Assembly (NCBI RefSeq): GCF_004366075.1
Contig: NZ_SODU01000003.1
Location: forward strand, 1,426,001 to 1,490,000
Reading direction: 5' to 3'
Source of the DNA: Kribbella pratensis
GTDB lineage: Bacteria > Actinomycetota > Actinomycetes > Propionibacteriales > Kribbellaceae
Length of the DNA: 64,000 bases
Below, piece by piece: positions 33,621-42,611 of this stretch; within the stretch, counting starts at the first letter, position 1; each line of letters starts with the position of its first letter. The position numbers and the translations under genes are program-made. The notes below the pieces were generated by a model. That model saw only the letters and a program-made list of their open reading frames with translations. It searched no databases and was not told where the DNA came from.

Positions 33621-35555
33621 TCATCCTGATTCCCCCGTGGAACCCTCACTGGAGGACATTCCACCACCTGGGCGGAACCCCGGTACAGCGAGTGCCTCGA
33701 TCACACCCGAAAGCTGGGTGAGCTCCTTGGTGATCTCATCACGGCGCTGGTTCAGCGCAGCGACCCTCGCCTCGGCTTCGGCGAGAAGTTTTCGGGCCTG
33801 GGCCCGCAAGGTGTCGGCGTGCTCGCGGGCCTGGGCCTCGAGCTGCTGCGCCTCCGCGCGGGATTTGCGGATCAGCTCGTGCGCCTGACGCTGCGCCGCG
33901 GACAGGTCGTTGGCCGCGCGCTCCCGCAGGACCTGGGTGCTCTGCTCGGCCTCGGCCTCGCGGCGATTGGCGCGCTCGATGATCTCCCGCGCGTCCTCGG
34001 CGGCGGACGCCTTCAGCCGGTCGGCCCGGGTCTGTGCCTGGGCGGTGAGCCGCTCGGCCTCCTGCTTGGCGGCGGCCAGGGTCGCCTCGGCCTGCTCGCC
34101 GGCCGAGTACAGCGTGGTCTCGGCGAGCTGGGTCAGCTCGGCGTTCTCCTTGGCGATCGCGTCCTGGGTCTGCTTGAGCCGGCTGGTCGACCGGCCGACC
34201 ACGCGGCGCAGGTGCGCACGCTTCTGCTTGAGCAGCTCGGCCGCGTCGGCGGCGGCCTGGTCGCGGATCGACTGCGCCTCGGACTCCGCGGCGCCGATCA
34301 GTTCGTCGACGGTCTTCTTGCTCCACAGCGTCTGCTTCTCGGCCTCGGCCATCGCCGCCTCGGCCGCCTTGTTCGCGTCCTCGACGATCCGCTGCGCCTC
34401 GGCCGCCGCCGTCCGGCGGTCCGCCTCGATCGAGTCCACGACCAGCTTGGCCTGGGCCCGGGCATCCGCCATCAGCCGCTCGTTACCGGCCTCGGCCTCG
34501 GCTTTCTGCTCGGCGATCTCCGCGACCGCCTCGGCCCGCAGCTTGTCGATCTCCAGCGAGATCGCGGCCAGCTTGGCGCGCTCGGTCTCCTCGAGCTCCG
34601 CCGTACGGCGTTCCAGCTCGGTCCGGTTCTCGCCGCGCAGCCGCTCGATCTCGGCGTGCGCGTCGGCGATCTCGACGCGGGACCGCTCCCGGGCCGCCTC
34701 GACCTCGCGCTCGACCGCGGCCCGTAGCTCGGCCGCCTCCGACTCGGCACGGGCGATCAGGTCGGCCTCGTTGCGTACGGCGGCCTGCGACACCAGCGCG
34801 GCCTGCTCGCCGGCGTCGGCGACCAGCTGCTGCGCCTCGCGGCGGGCCCGCTCCACCATCGCCTGGGCGGACTCGCGAGCCATCCGGGCCTCGTCGAGGA
34901 GATCGTCGGCCTCGTCCTTCACCCGGCGCGCTTCAGCCTCGGCCTCCGCAACCCGCCGATCCGCCGCCGCCTGCGACTCGACCCGCAACTTCTCGGCCGC
35001 CGCCTCACTCTCCACCCGAAGCTGTTCGGCAGCGGCCTCTGAGTCCGCCCGACGCTTGGCCACCTCTTCGGCGACCGCAGCGCGGAGCTGGTCGGCGGCG
35101 GACTCCGACTCGAGTTTGAGCCGCTCGGCGAGAGCGGTTGCCTCGGCACGAACTCGCTCGGCCTCGGCCTTCGACTCGGAGGTCAGTTGCTCGGCCGCGG
35201 CGGCAGCATCCCGGCGTACCCGCTCGGCCTCGGCGGTCGACTCGGCGCGGAGTTGCTCGGCGGACCGCTCGGCGTCGTCCAGCACGCGCTGGGCGGCCGT
35301 CATCGCGTCCGACCGGAGCTTCTTCGCGGCGGCCTCGGCGTCGGCCTGCAGACGCTCGCTCGCGGCCCGGATCCGCGCGGCCTCGTCGCGGGCGAGATCG
35401 TTCTCGTGCTCGGCCTGCTCGCGGAGCGTGTCAGCGATCCGCTGGGCCCGCTCGAGAACTCCACCCGCCTGCCGCACGCCAAAGGAACCGGTGTCGGCGA
35501 CCGGTTCCTGGGTCAATGGCAGACGCGGCGCGTCCATGCGACGAGATGATTCCAT
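33621..35555 (-). CDS. Long coiled-coil protein, Scy-like polarity scaffold
   Basis: This 644-residue protein is nearly all coiled coil with short periodic repeats; one stretch shows an 11-residue period (SEAAAEQLRVE, SEAAAEKLRVE, SQAAADRRVAE). Short non-helical ends flank it (N-terminal Pro-rich LPLTQEPVADTGSFG, C-terminal Gly/Ser tail). Scy in Streptomyces is about 1,300 residues, so this is a much shorter relative, if homologous. ATG 35555 has AAAGGGGG upstream. With the FilP-like gene 72 bp downstream it probably forms a tip-growth or cell-envelope assembly complex. Coiled-coil similarity alone is weak evidence; gene order strengthens it. Confidence 0.75.
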   Translation of the reverse strand: MESSRRMDAPRLPLTQEPVADTGSFGVRQAGGVLERAQRIADTLREQAEHENDLARDEAARIRAASERLQADAEAAAKKLRSDAMTAAQRVLDDAERSAEQLRAESTAEAERVRRDAAAAAEQLTSESKAEAERVRAEATALAERLKLESESAADQLRAAVAEEVAKRRADSEAAAEQLRVESEAAAEKLRVESQAAADRRVAEAEAEARRVKDEADDLLDEARMARESAQAMVERARREAQQLVADAGEQAALVSQAAVRNEADLIARAESEAAELRAAVEREVEAARERSRVEIADAHAEIERLRGENRTELERRTAELEETERAKLAAISLEIDKLRAEAVAEIAEQKAEAEAGNERLMADARAQAKLVVDSIEADRRTAAAEAQRIVEDANKAAEAAMAEAEKQTLWSKKTVDELIGAAESEAQSIRDQAAADAAELLKQKRAHLRRVVGRSTSRLKQTQDAIAKENAELTQLAETTLYSAGEQAEATLAAAKQEAERLTAQAQTRADRLKASAAEDAREIIERANRREAEAEQSTQVLRERAANDLSAAQRQAHELIRKSRAEAQQLEAQAREHADTLRAQARKLLAEAEARVAALNQRRDEITKELTQLSGVIEALAVPGFRPGGGMSSSEGSTGESG

Positions 35556-35877
35556 CCTCGGCCCCCTTTCCGACAGTCCGGGTCCGAACAGCGTGGTCAC
35601 AGGGTTACAACGCGGCAGACAGGCGGTAAGTAACTGCTTGCTCAGCAGTCGCGCGATCTTCCCATCGATCCTTCTGCGACGGAAGCCGTCTCCGTATCGA
35701 AGCGATCACGCTCCGCAGGACGATACGACCAATCAGTAGCCTTCGCACAAATCGGGCGTGTTTTCGGTACGCCGAGCAGCGTCGGAGTACTCGCACACCG
35801 GCCTGGACCAGTCCCGTAGTGAACATGCGACGACCCGCCAACCCCCGGGAGGGTCGGCGGGTCGAGGCGAGGTGACC
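35556..35877. other. 322-bp intergenic region
   Basis: This stretch holds the promoter region of the Scy-like gene (left part) and the terminator of the CU044_5270-type gene (35831-35864). It is more AT-rich than its surroundings. I found no convincing ORF, RNA gene or operator in it; a small minus-strand frame (35605-35841) has no Shine-Dalgarno and no recognisable composition. Confidence 0.5.
35831..35864 (-). terminator. Hairpin terminator of the minus-strand membrane protein gene
   Basis: CGACCCGCCAACCC and GGGTCGGCGGGTCG form a 14-bp stem with one mismatch and a 6-nt loop, 14 bp past the stop at 35878. Confidence 0.75.
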
Positions 35878-36990
35878 TCACTTGATGGCGGCGGGTGGCG
35901 CCTCCGGGGTGTCGTTGGTCCAGCCGGAGAGCAGGATCGTGCTGTCCCCGTTCTTCCCGCCCGTGTGGCTGCTGCTCAGCAGCTTGCCGGTCTTCGGGTC
36001 GACGATCAGCCGGAGGTTCAGCTGGTACGCCGGGAAGGAGAACCCGACCGCCGTACCCGTCCGGCCTCCCAGGTCCGTGACGTTCTGCTGGACCGTGGCG
36101 CCCGGCAGCCCGGCCAGTAGCCGGAATGCGGCTCCGCGGACCTTCGGCAGTGCTGGAGTGTCACTGAGCAGACCGGCCGAGAGCTGCGCGAGAGCCGCGA
36201 CGTCAGTGGCATCAGGAGCGGTCGACGCCTTCACGTCGAGCAGCCGGGCGCGCAACTGCTCCGGGCTTGCCGGCAGCGCCAACACGTCCTGCAGCGTGCC
36301 GTTCGCACCGAGCGCGGTGTAGCGATCCGCGGCGTCCTTCGCCTCGAAGAACGTGGCCTTTCCTAGCTTGGACGAAATGACCTGGTCGTGCTTGACCGCG
36401 GTGTCGGCCGGACCGGCGTTCCAGTTCGCCGGCGCTCCCGCCTTTCGCCAAGCCGCCTCGTCGGCCGCCGTTGCCGGGTGTGCACCCAGCGAGCGGGTTC
36501 CGATCCAGGCGGTGCCGCCCTTCAGGCCGGTCCAGGTCTCGGTCACCGTCAGCTCACGCAGTTTGTAGCCGCCCGGACCGGCCGGGCCCGACCCGCAGCA
36601 AACGATCTTGCCGCCTGCCATGACGGTCCACTCCCTGCTCTGGACCTTCCGCACCCGGAAGTACTTACCCGTCGTCGGTTCGGCCTTCTCCTCCTGGGCC
36701 GCCGCGACCAGGAGCAGTTGGCCGGCCGACATGGCCGTCGTGGTGCCGGCCGCGGGAGGCGCCGAGAGTGCGGAGTCCGAGTCGCCGGAGTGCGGGCCAG
36801 GTGCGAACGCCAGCGGCACCGCGAGGGCGCCGACGACGACGGCTGCGGCGACCGCGGTGAGGCCGGCGCCGGCGAACCGGCGGCGACGGGCGGCACGCCG
36901 GCCGCGGCTGAGGTCGGCTGCGACGTCTTCGTCGGTGACGACCGGGTCGGTACCGGCTGCGTGCTCGAGAAGGCTCTTCAGATCAGTCAT
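35878..36990 (-). CDS. CU044_5270-type membrane protein, partner of the adjacent SigE-family factor
   Basis: This 370-residue protein has a cytoplasmic N-terminus (MTDLKSLLEHAAGTDPVVTD), an Arg-rich stop-transfer segment, one membrane helix (about 39-58) and a large external domain. The order SAGQLLLVAAAQEEKAEPTTGKYFRVR and the later LDVKASTAP match the actinobacterial family often named CU044_5270. The ATG overlaps the sigma gene stop by 4 bp (ATGA), so both are co-translated. It probably signals to, or restrains, the sigma factor. The same sigma-then-membrane-protein order occurs at 5.7-7.2 kb with an unrelated external domain. Confidence 0.8.
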   Translation of the reverse strand: MTDLKSLLEHAAGTDPVVTDEDVAADLSRGRRAARRRRFAGAGLTAVAAAVVVGALAVPLAFAPGPHSGDSDSALSAPPAAGTTTAMSAGQLLLVAAAQEEKAEPTTGKYFRVRKVQSREWTVMAGGKIVCCGSGPAGPGGYKLRELTVTETWTGLKGGTAWIGTRSLGAHPATAADEAAWRKAGAPANWNAGPADTAVKHDQVISSKLGKATFFEAKDAADRYTALGANGTLQDVLALPASPEQLRARLLDVKASTAPDATDVAALAQLSAGLLSDTPALPKVRGAAFRLLAGLPGATVQQNVTDLGGRTGTAVGFSFPAYQLNLRLIVDPKTGKLLSSSHTGGKNGDSTILLSGWTNDTPEAPPAAIK

Positions 36991-37502
36991 CGCACTTGCT
37001 CCAGTGTGTTCAGGGGTTCGACGATGAGGTCGCGCAGCTTGTCCAGTCCACGAGCGGTCTGGCTTTTGACGGTGCCCTGACTGCTGCCCATCAGCTCGGC
37101 GGCAGCGGCCACGTCCAGATCGCAGAAGTACCGCAGGACGACAGCGGCCCGTTGGCGCCTGGGCAGCTGTTCGAGCGCGGCCAGCACGGTCAGCCGATCC
37201 TCCGGTCCGGAGCCGGCCTGCGGTCCGGGCTCGGCGACCTCGCCGGTCAACGTCTCGCGATGACGCCAGAACCGGCGCTTCTCGTCCAGGAACACGTTGA
37301 TCAGGATCTTGTCGGCGTACCGCGCCGCTCCGGTCTCGGCCCGGACCGCGCCCCACTTCACGTAGAGCTTGGTCAGTGCGGTCTGCACCAGATCCTCGGC
37401 CCAGTGCGCGTCCCCACTGGTCAGCAGACGCGCGATCCGCATCATCCGCCCGCGGTGGGCACTCACGTACTCGGTGAAGTCCTGATCTCGGTTGCTCGCC
37501 AC
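36987..37502 (-). CDS. SigE-family (ECF-type) RNA polymerase sigma factor
   Basis: This 171-residue sigma factor has region 2 (MMRIARLLTSGDAHWAEDLVQ, then ALTKLYVKWGAV) and region 4 (LEQLPRRQRAAVVLRYFCDL, then ELMGSSQGTVKSQTARGLDKL). It is the same size class as the factor at 5.7 kb, and the two share the TGTVKSQxARGLDxLR recognition helix, so their -35 targets may overlap. GTG 37502 has GGAGG 4 nt upstream. The membrane partner gene is coupled downstream. The frame stays open far upstream without a better start. Confidence 0.92.
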   Translation of the reverse strand: MASNRDQDFTEYVSAHRGRMMRIARLLTSGDAHWAEDLVQTALTKLYVKWGAVRAETGAARYADKILINVFLDEKRRFWRHRETLTGEVAEPGPQAGSGPEDRLTVLAALEQLPRRQRAAVVLRYFCDLDVAAAAELMGSSQGTVKSQTARGLDKLRDLIVEPLNTLEQVR

Positions 37503-37596
37503 GCGTCCTCCGGTCTTGGTTGGGCGCTTCCTCACCGTTAAGTACCGGGTGGGGCGAGCGCCCGGTTGCATTCCCCGGAACTGGCAGGCGTACGAC

Positions 37597-37631
37597 GAGG
37601 GCCCCGCGGACATGGTGTCCGCGGGGCCCTC
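37597..37631 (-). terminator. clpC hairpin terminator
   Basis: A perfect 16-bp stem (GAGGGCCCCGCGGACA and its complement) around a 3-nt loop lies 17 bp past the clpC stop. It is one of the strongest hairpins in the window. It also separates clpC from the downstream sigma operon on the same strand. Confidence 0.85.
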
Positions 37632-37647
37632 GCTACCGGCTACTGGC

Positions 37648-40200
37648 TCAGCTGTCCTGGAGACCTGTGGTGCCGGTCGTGCCACCGGTGGTGAGGTCGG
37701 TGAGCTCCAGGTCGGAGGCCGACGACTTCTGGTTACCGGTGAAGGTGAAGTACTCCGGCAGTCCGTCGCCGTCGACCGTGCCTTCCGGTGCCGCGTCGAC
37801 CAGGACGATCTGACCGGGGCGCAGTTCCCCGAACAGGATCTTCTCGGCCAGCACGTCCTCGATGTCGCGCTGCAGTGCGCGGCGCAGCGGACGGGCACCC
37901 AGGACCGGGTCGAAACCACGCTTCGCGGCGAGTTCCTTCGCCGCCGGCGTGAGCTCGATGCCCATGTCCTTGTCCTTCAGCCGCAGCTCGATCTGGGCCA
38001 CCATCAGGTCCACGATCCGGACGATGTCCTCCATCGTGTGCTGGTGGAAGACCACGATCTCGTCGACGCGGTTCAGGAACTCCGGCCGGAAGTGCTGCTT
38101 CAGCTCCTCGGTGACCTTCGACTTCATCTTCTCGTACGACGACGTGGTGTCGCTGGCCTGCGAGAAGCCCAGGGAGACCGCCTTGGCGATGTCCTTGGTA
38201 CCGAGGTTCGTGGTCATGATGATCACAGTGTTCTTGAAGTCGACCACGCGGCCCTGGGCGTCGGTCAGCCGACCCTCGTCCAGGATCTGCAGCAGCGAGT
38301 TGAAGATGTCCGGGTGGGCCTTCTCCACCTCGTCGAACAGCACCACGCTGAACGGCTTGCGGCGCACCTTCTCGGTCAGCTGGCCACCCTCTTCGTAGCC
38401 GACGTACCCAGGAGGCGAACCGAACAGCCGGGAAGCGGTGTGCTTCTCCGAGTACTCCGACATGTCGAGGCTGATCAGCGCGTGCTCGTCGCCGAACAGG
38501 AACTCGGTCAGCGCCTTCGACAGCTCGGTCTTACCGACACCGGACGGGCCGGCGAAGATGAACGAGCCGCTCGGGCGGCGCGGGTCCTTCAGGCCGGCGC
38601 GGGTACGCCGGATCGAGCGGGACAGCGCCTTGACCGCGTCGGTCTGGCCGACGTACCGCTTGGCCAGCTCCTTCTCCATGTCGAGCAGCCGCGAGGACTC
38701 CTCCTCGGTCAGCTTGAAGACCGGGATGCCGGTCGCGGTGCTGAGCACCTCGGCGATCAGCTCCTCGTCGACCTCGGCGACGACGTCCATGTCGCCGGCC
38801 TTCCACTGCTTCTCGCGCTCGGCCTTCGCGTTGATCAGCTTCTTCTCGTCGTCCCGCAGCCGGGCGGCGCGCTCGAAGTCCTGCGCGTCGATCGCCGATT
38901 CCTTCTCCCGGCGCACGGTGGCGATCTTCTCGTCGAACTCGCGCAGGTCCGGCGGCGCGGTCATCCGGCGGATCCGGAGCCGGGCACCGGCCTCGTCGAT
39001 CAGGTCGATCGCCTTGTCCGGCAGGAACCGGTCCGAGATGTACCGGTCGGCCATCTGCGCGGCGTTCACCAGCGCGGCGTCGGTGATGGTCACCCGGTGG
39101 TGCGCCTCGTACCGGTCGCGGAGGCCCTTGAGGATCTCGATCGTGTGGGCGATCGAGGGCTCGGCCACCTGGATCGGCTGGAAGCGGCGCTCCAGCGCGG
39201 CGTCCTTCTCGACGTACTTGCGGTACTCGTCGAGGGTGGTGGCGCCGATCGTCTGCAGCTCACCGCGGGCCAGCATCGGCTTCAGGATGCTCGCCGCGTC
39301 GATCGCGCCCTCGGCCGCACCGGCCCCGACGAGGGTGTGGATCTCGTCGATGAACAGCACGATGTCGCCGCGGGTGCGGATCTCCTTGAGCACCTTCTTC
39401 AGGCGTTCCTCGAAATCACCGCGGTAGCGCGAACCGGCTACCAGGGCGCCCAGGTCGAGCGAGTAGATCTGCTTGTCCTTCAGCGTCTCCGGGACGTCAC
39501 CACGGACGATCTGCTGGGCCAGACCTTCCACGATGGCGGTCTTGCCGACGCCCGGCTCACCGATCAGGACAGGGTTGTTCTTGGTCCGCCGGGACAGCAC
39601 CTGCATGACCCGCTCGATCTCGGTCTCGCGCCCGATCACCGGGTCGAGCTTCGCCTCACGAGCGGACTGGGTGTAGTTCCGGCCGAACTGGTCGAGCACC
39701 AGGGAGCTGCTGGGTGCACCCTCCGGAGCCGTGCCCTGCGGCGACGACTCCTTGCCCTGGTAACCGCTCAGCAGCTGGATGACCTGCTGCCGGACCTTGT
39801 TCAGGTCCGCACCGAGCTTGACCAGGACCTGCGCTGCGACACCCTCACCCTCACGGATGAGGCCGAGCAGGATGTGCTCGGTGCCGATGTAGTTGTGGCC
39901 CAGTTGCAGGGCCTCGCGCAGGGAGAGCTCCAGCACCTTCTTGGCGCGGGGGGTGAACGGGATGTGCCCGCTCGGTGCCTGCTGCCCCTGGCCGATGATC
40001 TCCTCGACCTGGGAGCGGACGGCTTCGAGCGAGATACCCAGGCTCTCGAGAGCCTTGGCGGCGACCCCTTCACCCTCGTGGATCAGGCCGAGCAGGATGT
40101 GCTCGGTCCCGATGTAGTTGTGGCTGAGCATCCTGGCTTCTTCCTGTGCCAGGACGACTACCCGACGGGCGCGGTCCGTAAATCGTTCAAACATCGCCAA
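37648..40200 (-). CDS. clpC: ATP-dependent Clp protease ATP-binding subunit ClpC
   Basis: ClpC unfolds substrates and feeds them to ClpP. The 850-residue protein has two N-terminal repeats (each with [16 protein letters not shown] or [16 protein letters not shown]), AAA1 with Walker A near residue 213 (GEPGVGKT), a middle UVR-type coiled coil (about 420-480), and AAA2 with Walker A near 549 (GPSGVGKT). A Clp loop [16 protein letters not shown] follows. Length and domain order match mycobacterial ClpC1, an essential protein. It has its own promoter region; a ClgR-type box is about 200 bp upstream. The lsr2 gene lies upstream on the same strand. Confidence 0.98.
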   Translation of the reverse strand: MAMFERFTDRARRVVVLAQEEARMLSHNYIGTEHILLGLIHEGEGVAAKALESLGISLEAVRSQVEEIIGQGQQAPSGHIPFTPRAKKVLELSLREALQLGHNYIGTEHILLGLIREGEGVAAQVLVKLGADLNKVRQQVIQLLSGYQGKESSPQGTAPEGAPSSSLVLDQFGRNYTQSAREAKLDPVIGRETEIERVMQVLSRRTKNNPVLIGEPGVGKTAIVEGLAQQIVRGDVPETLKDKQIYSLDLGALVAGSRYRGDFEERLKKVLKEIRTRGDIVLFIDEIHTLVGAGAAEGAIDAASILKPMLARGELQTIGATTLDEYRKYVEKDAALERRFQPIQVAEPSIAHTIEILKGLRDRYEAHHRVTITDAALVNAAQMADRYISDRFLPDKAIDLIDEAGARLRIRRMTAPPDLREFDEKIATVRREKESAIDAQDFERAARLRDDEKKLINAKAEREKQWKAGDMDVVAEVDEELIAEVLSTATGIPVFKLTEEESSRLLDMEKELAKRYVGQTDAVKALSRSIRRTRAGLKDPRRPSGSFIFAGPSGVGKTELSKALTEFLFGDEHALISLDMSEYSEKHTASRLFGSPPGYVGYEEGGQLTEKVRRKPFSVVLFDEVEKAHPDIFNSLLQILDEGRLTDAQGRVVDFKNTVIIMTTNLGTKDIAKAVSLGFSQASDTTSSYEKMKSKVTEELKQHFRPEFLNRVDEIVVFHQHTMEDIVRIVDLMVAQIELRLKDKDMGIELTPAAKELAAKRGFDPVLGARPLRRALQRDIEDVLAEKILFGELRPGQIVLVDAAPEGTVDGDGLPEYFTFTGNQKSSASDLELTDLTTGGTTGTTGLQDS

Positions 40201-40395
40201 AGCGCTCCTTGCCTCAGAGGAGTCGGACGTGCCGTGTTGGCCGACCCCCGTACATGCATGCTAGTCCCCGGTACCGACAGGCTCGCTCTCGGCGAACATC
40301 TGATCACGCGTCCATCGGCAGTCCGGGTGGCATCACAAGGGAACAACCGCACTGGTAACCAGCGTGTTCCCGGTTCACCGCGATCCGACAGCGTG

Positions 40396-40410
40396 TTCGC
40401 CACCAGCGAA
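40396..40410 (-). promoter_or_regulatory. ClgR-type operator of clpC
   Basis: TTCGCCACCAGCGAA is a perfect inverted repeat TTCGC-N5-GCGAA, preceded by G (GTTCGC). The CGC-N5-GCG core matches the known box of ClgR, the activator of clp genes in Corynebacterium, Streptomyces and Mycobacterium. It lies about 200 bp upstream of clpC. Confidence 0.65.
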
Positions 40411-40488
40411 TTCCCAGAACTGCCTGCCCGGTCAGCCATCAGGCCCGACACGCCGTGTCCCACTCTGTGAAACAACCGGAATGCGGAC

Positions 40489-40520
40489 GGCCCCGGCACC
40501 CGCATTGGGGTGCCGGGACC
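40489..40520 (-). terminator. lsr2 hairpin terminator
   Basis: GGCCCCGGCACCC pairs with GGGTGCCGGGACC (12 of 13 bp) over a 6-nt loop, 14 bp past the lsr2 stop. Confidence 0.75.
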
Positions 40521-40534
40521 GGCGACAGCTGGAA

Positions 40535-40864
40535 TTACTTCGCGTCGTTGTACGCCGCGCGTACCTCGGCGGAGATCCGGCCGCGCTCGCTGACCTCGTA
40601 GCCGTTCTCCTTGGCCCAGGCCCGGATGTCCGCGGAGTCCGAGGCCGACCGGCCGCGGCCGCGCGCCCGGCCCGCCGCACCCCGGCGGCCGGCCACCCGG
40701 CGGCCCGAGCCGACGTACGCGGCGAGGGCGTCGCGCAGTTTCGCGGCGTTCTTCTTGGACAGGTCGATCTCATAGGTCGTTCCGTCCAGCCCGAAAGTGA
40801 CGGTCTCGTCGGCCTTACCGCCGTCGAGATCGTCCTCGAGAACCACCTGCACCCTTTGCGCCAT
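40535..40864 (-). CDS. lsr2: Nucleoid-associated protein Lsr2
   Basis: Lsr2 is the actinobacterial H-NS analogue: it coats AT-rich DNA and silences foreign genes. The 109-residue protein has the N-terminal dimer domain (VVLEDDLDGGKADETVTFGL), a basic linker (GRRVAGRRGAAGRARGRGR) and the C-terminal DNA-binding domain with the AT-hook-like RGR (94-96) in VSERGRISAEVRAAY. ATG 40864 has GGAAAGG upstream; in-frame starts to 40900 are less likely. Position between clpC and lysS is conserved in M. tuberculosis. A long inverted repeat lies 55 bp upstream. Confidence 0.97.
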   Translation of the reverse strand: MAQRVQVVLEDDLDGGKADETVTFGLDGTTYEIDLSKKNAAKLRDALAAYVGSGRRVAGRRGAAGRARGRGRSASDSADIRAWAKENGYEVSERGRISAEVRAAYNDAK

Positions 40865-40918
40865 CGATGACAACCTTTCCGCGCCCGCCATCGGGCACAA
40901 TCCCCTGCTGAATTGTTA

Positions 40919-40949
40919 GCACCTGATTTGTACCGCACAAACCAGGTGC
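40919..40949 (-). promoter_or_regulatory. 13-bp inverted repeat upstream of lsr2
   Basis: GCACCTGATTTGT and ACAAACCAGGTGC are complementary at 12 of 13 positions with a 5-nt spacer. The element is 55-85 bp upstream of the lsr2 start, inside the AT-richer promoter region, and overlaps a possible TAACAAT -10 area on the minus strand. It may be an operator or an RNA hairpin in the leader. Confidence 0.5.
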
Positions 40950-40990
40950 TTGTCATTCATCGACGCTGCGCAGTCACGGTGACCTTGAGT

Positions 40991-41026
40991 ATTCATCCGG
41001 TACGAACCGGCCGGGCCGGAATGAAT
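40991..41026 (-). terminator. Possible lysS terminator
   Basis: ATTCATCCGG pairs with CCGGAATGAAT (one bulged base) around a GC-rich inner hairpin, 55 bp past the lysS stop. It is a weak to moderate call. Confidence 0.4.
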
Positions 41027-41080
41027 TCGGCCCCGGGATTTGCCAAGGCCGACCGTTGTGCTATGCAACGAACTGGAAAA

Positions 41081-42601
41081 TCACTCCGGACGCAGCAACG
41101 GGAACAGAATCGTCTCCCGGATACCGGTCCCGGTGAGCAACATCACCAAGCGGTCCAGGCCCATCCCCATCCCGCCGGCCGGCGGCATCCCGAATTCCAT
41201 CGCGCGCAGGAAGTCCTCGTCGAGATCCATCGCCTCCGGGTCGCCCGCGGCGGCCTGCAACGACTGCTCCACCAGGCGATCGCGCTGGATCACCGGGTCG
41301 TTCAGCTCTGAGTACGCGACCCCGAGTTCGACACCGTTGAAGAACAGGTCCCAGGCCTCGACCAGCCCCGGAATTTCCCGGTGCGGCTTCGCCAGCGGTC
41401 GCGCCGACTCCGGATAGTCGCGGACAAAGGTGGGCTGGATCAGGGTGTGCTCGCAGAGCTTCTCGAACAAGTCGACGGCGATCTCGCCGGCATTCCGGCC
41501 CGGCTGCAACTCGACGTCGTGCTGCTCGGCCAACTTGGTCAGACCAGCCAGGTCGGTGGTCGCGTCGACACTCTCCCCGACCGCTTCCGAGAGCAGCCCG
41601 AAAAGCGTCGCATGCCGGAACGGCTGCTCGATGTCGATGGTGGAACCGTCGCGCCCGGTGACCGTCGTACGACCGATCGCACGGCCCGCGTTCCGGATCA
41701 GCTCCTGGATCAGCTCGGCCATCGTGTCGTAATCGCCGTACGCCTGATACGCCTCGATCATCGAGAATTCCGCGGAGTGGGTGGAGTCCAGGCCCTCGTT
41801 ACGGAACGTCCGGCCGATCTCGTACACCCGGTCGACGCCGCCGATCATCGCCCGCTTGAGGTCGAGCTCGAGCGCGATCCGGAGCTTCATCTCCTGGTCG
41901 AACGCGTTCAGGTGGGTCGAGAACGGCCGGGCCGCGGCGCCGCCGTTGGTCAGCTGCAGCACCGGCGTCTCGACCTCGACGAAGCCGTGACCGTCGTACG
42001 TCGCGCGCAGCGCCTTCAGGACGGCTGCCTTCGCGCGGACCATCTCGCGCGCCTCGGGGCGGACGATCAGGTCGACGTACCGCATCCGGACGCGGGCCTC
42101 TTCGCTGAGCGGCTTGTGCTCGTTCGGCAGCGGGCGGAGGGTCTTCGCGGCCATCTGCCACGCGGTCGCCTGCACGGACAGCTCACCGCGCCGGCTGGTG
42201 ATCACCTCGCCCTGGACGGCCAGCAGGTCGCCGATGTCGACGAGTTGCTTGAACCGGGCCAGCTCCTCCTCGCCGAGGTCGGCGAGCGAGAACATCACCT
42301 GCAGCTCGGTCCCGTCCCCCTCGCGGAGCCGGACGAAGCAGAGCTTGCCGGTGTTGCGCAGGAAGATCACCCGGCCGGCCACCGAGACCTGCTCGCCGGT
42401 CCGGGTGTCGGGCTCCAGGTCCTGCGCGTCGTACTTCGCCCGCAGGTCCTTGAGCAGGTGCGTCCGGGCCACCGAGATCGGGTACGGCGGCACTCCTTCC
42501 GCCAGCAGGCGGTCACGCTTCTCCCGGCGAACCCGCATCTGCTCGGGCAGGTCGTCCTGCCCGCTGTCGGGGTTCACCGGGTCCACGTGTGCGTCAGTCA
42601 T
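41081..42601 (-). CDS. lysS: Lysyl-tRNA synthetase (class II)
   Basis: This 506-residue enzyme charges tRNA-Lys. It has an OB-fold anticodon-binding domain (about 60-170, VSVAGRVIFLRNTGKLCFVR) and the class II catalytic core with motif 1 (YDGHGFVEVETPVLQ), motif 2 (YEIGRTFRNEGLDSTHSAEF) and motif 3 (GMGLDRLVMLLTGTG). Length is standard. It sits upstream of lsr2 on the same strand as in M. tuberculosis (lysS-lsr2-clpC1). The M. tuberculosis coaX/panC block that follows lysS is displaced by about 8 kb here. Confidence 0.97.
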   Translation of the reverse strand: MTDAHVDPVNPDSGQDDLPEQMRVRREKRDRLLAEGVPPYPISVARTHLLKDLRAKYDAQDLEPDTRTGEQVSVAGRVIFLRNTGKLCFVRLREGDGTELQVMFSLADLGEEELARFKQLVDIGDLLAVQGEVITSRRGELSVQATAWQMAAKTLRPLPNEHKPLSEEARVRMRYVDLIVRPEAREMVRAKAAVLKALRATYDGHGFVEVETPVLQLTNGGAAARPFSTHLNAFDQEMKLRIALELDLKRAMIGGVDRVYEIGRTFRNEGLDSTHSAEFSMIEAYQAYGDYDTMAELIQELIRNAGRAIGRTTVTGRDGSTIDIEQPFRHATLFGLLSEAVGESVDATTDLAGLTKLAEQHDVELQPGRNAGEIAVDLFEKLCEHTLIQPTFVRDYPESARPLAKPHREIPGLVEAWDLFFNGVELGVAYSELNDPVIQRDRLVEQSLQAAAGDPEAMDLDEDFLRAMEFGMPPAGGMGMGLDRLVMLLTGTGIRETILFPLLRPE

Positions 42602-42611
42602 GCCCCAAAGG

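Larger units (their letters stand above)
40201..40534 (-). promoter_or_regulatory. 334-bp regulatory region upstream of clpC
   Basis: It holds, from left to right, the clpC 5' leader, an inverted repeat GGGAACA / TGTTCCC (about 40340-40372, 19-nt spacer) that encloses CTGGTAACCAG, a ClgR-type box (40396-40410), and the lsr2 terminator (40489-40520). The CLpC start has a GGAG-type element just upstream of ATG 40200. No ORF is supported here. The size and content suggest stress-responsive control of clpC. Confidence 0.5.

Noticed and set aside
35605-35841. 78-codon minus-strand frame upstream of the Scy-like gene
   Set aside because: No Shine-Dalgarno, Arg-rich shadow-like composition, overlaps the promoter and terminator region.
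37648-40200. 992-codon plus-strand frame opposite clpC
   Set aside because: Antisense shadow of a highly conserved gene.
40981-41000. CTTGAGT word upstream of lsr2 as a possible HspR (HAIR) site
   Set aside because: The second half ACTCAAG is absent at the required spacing.
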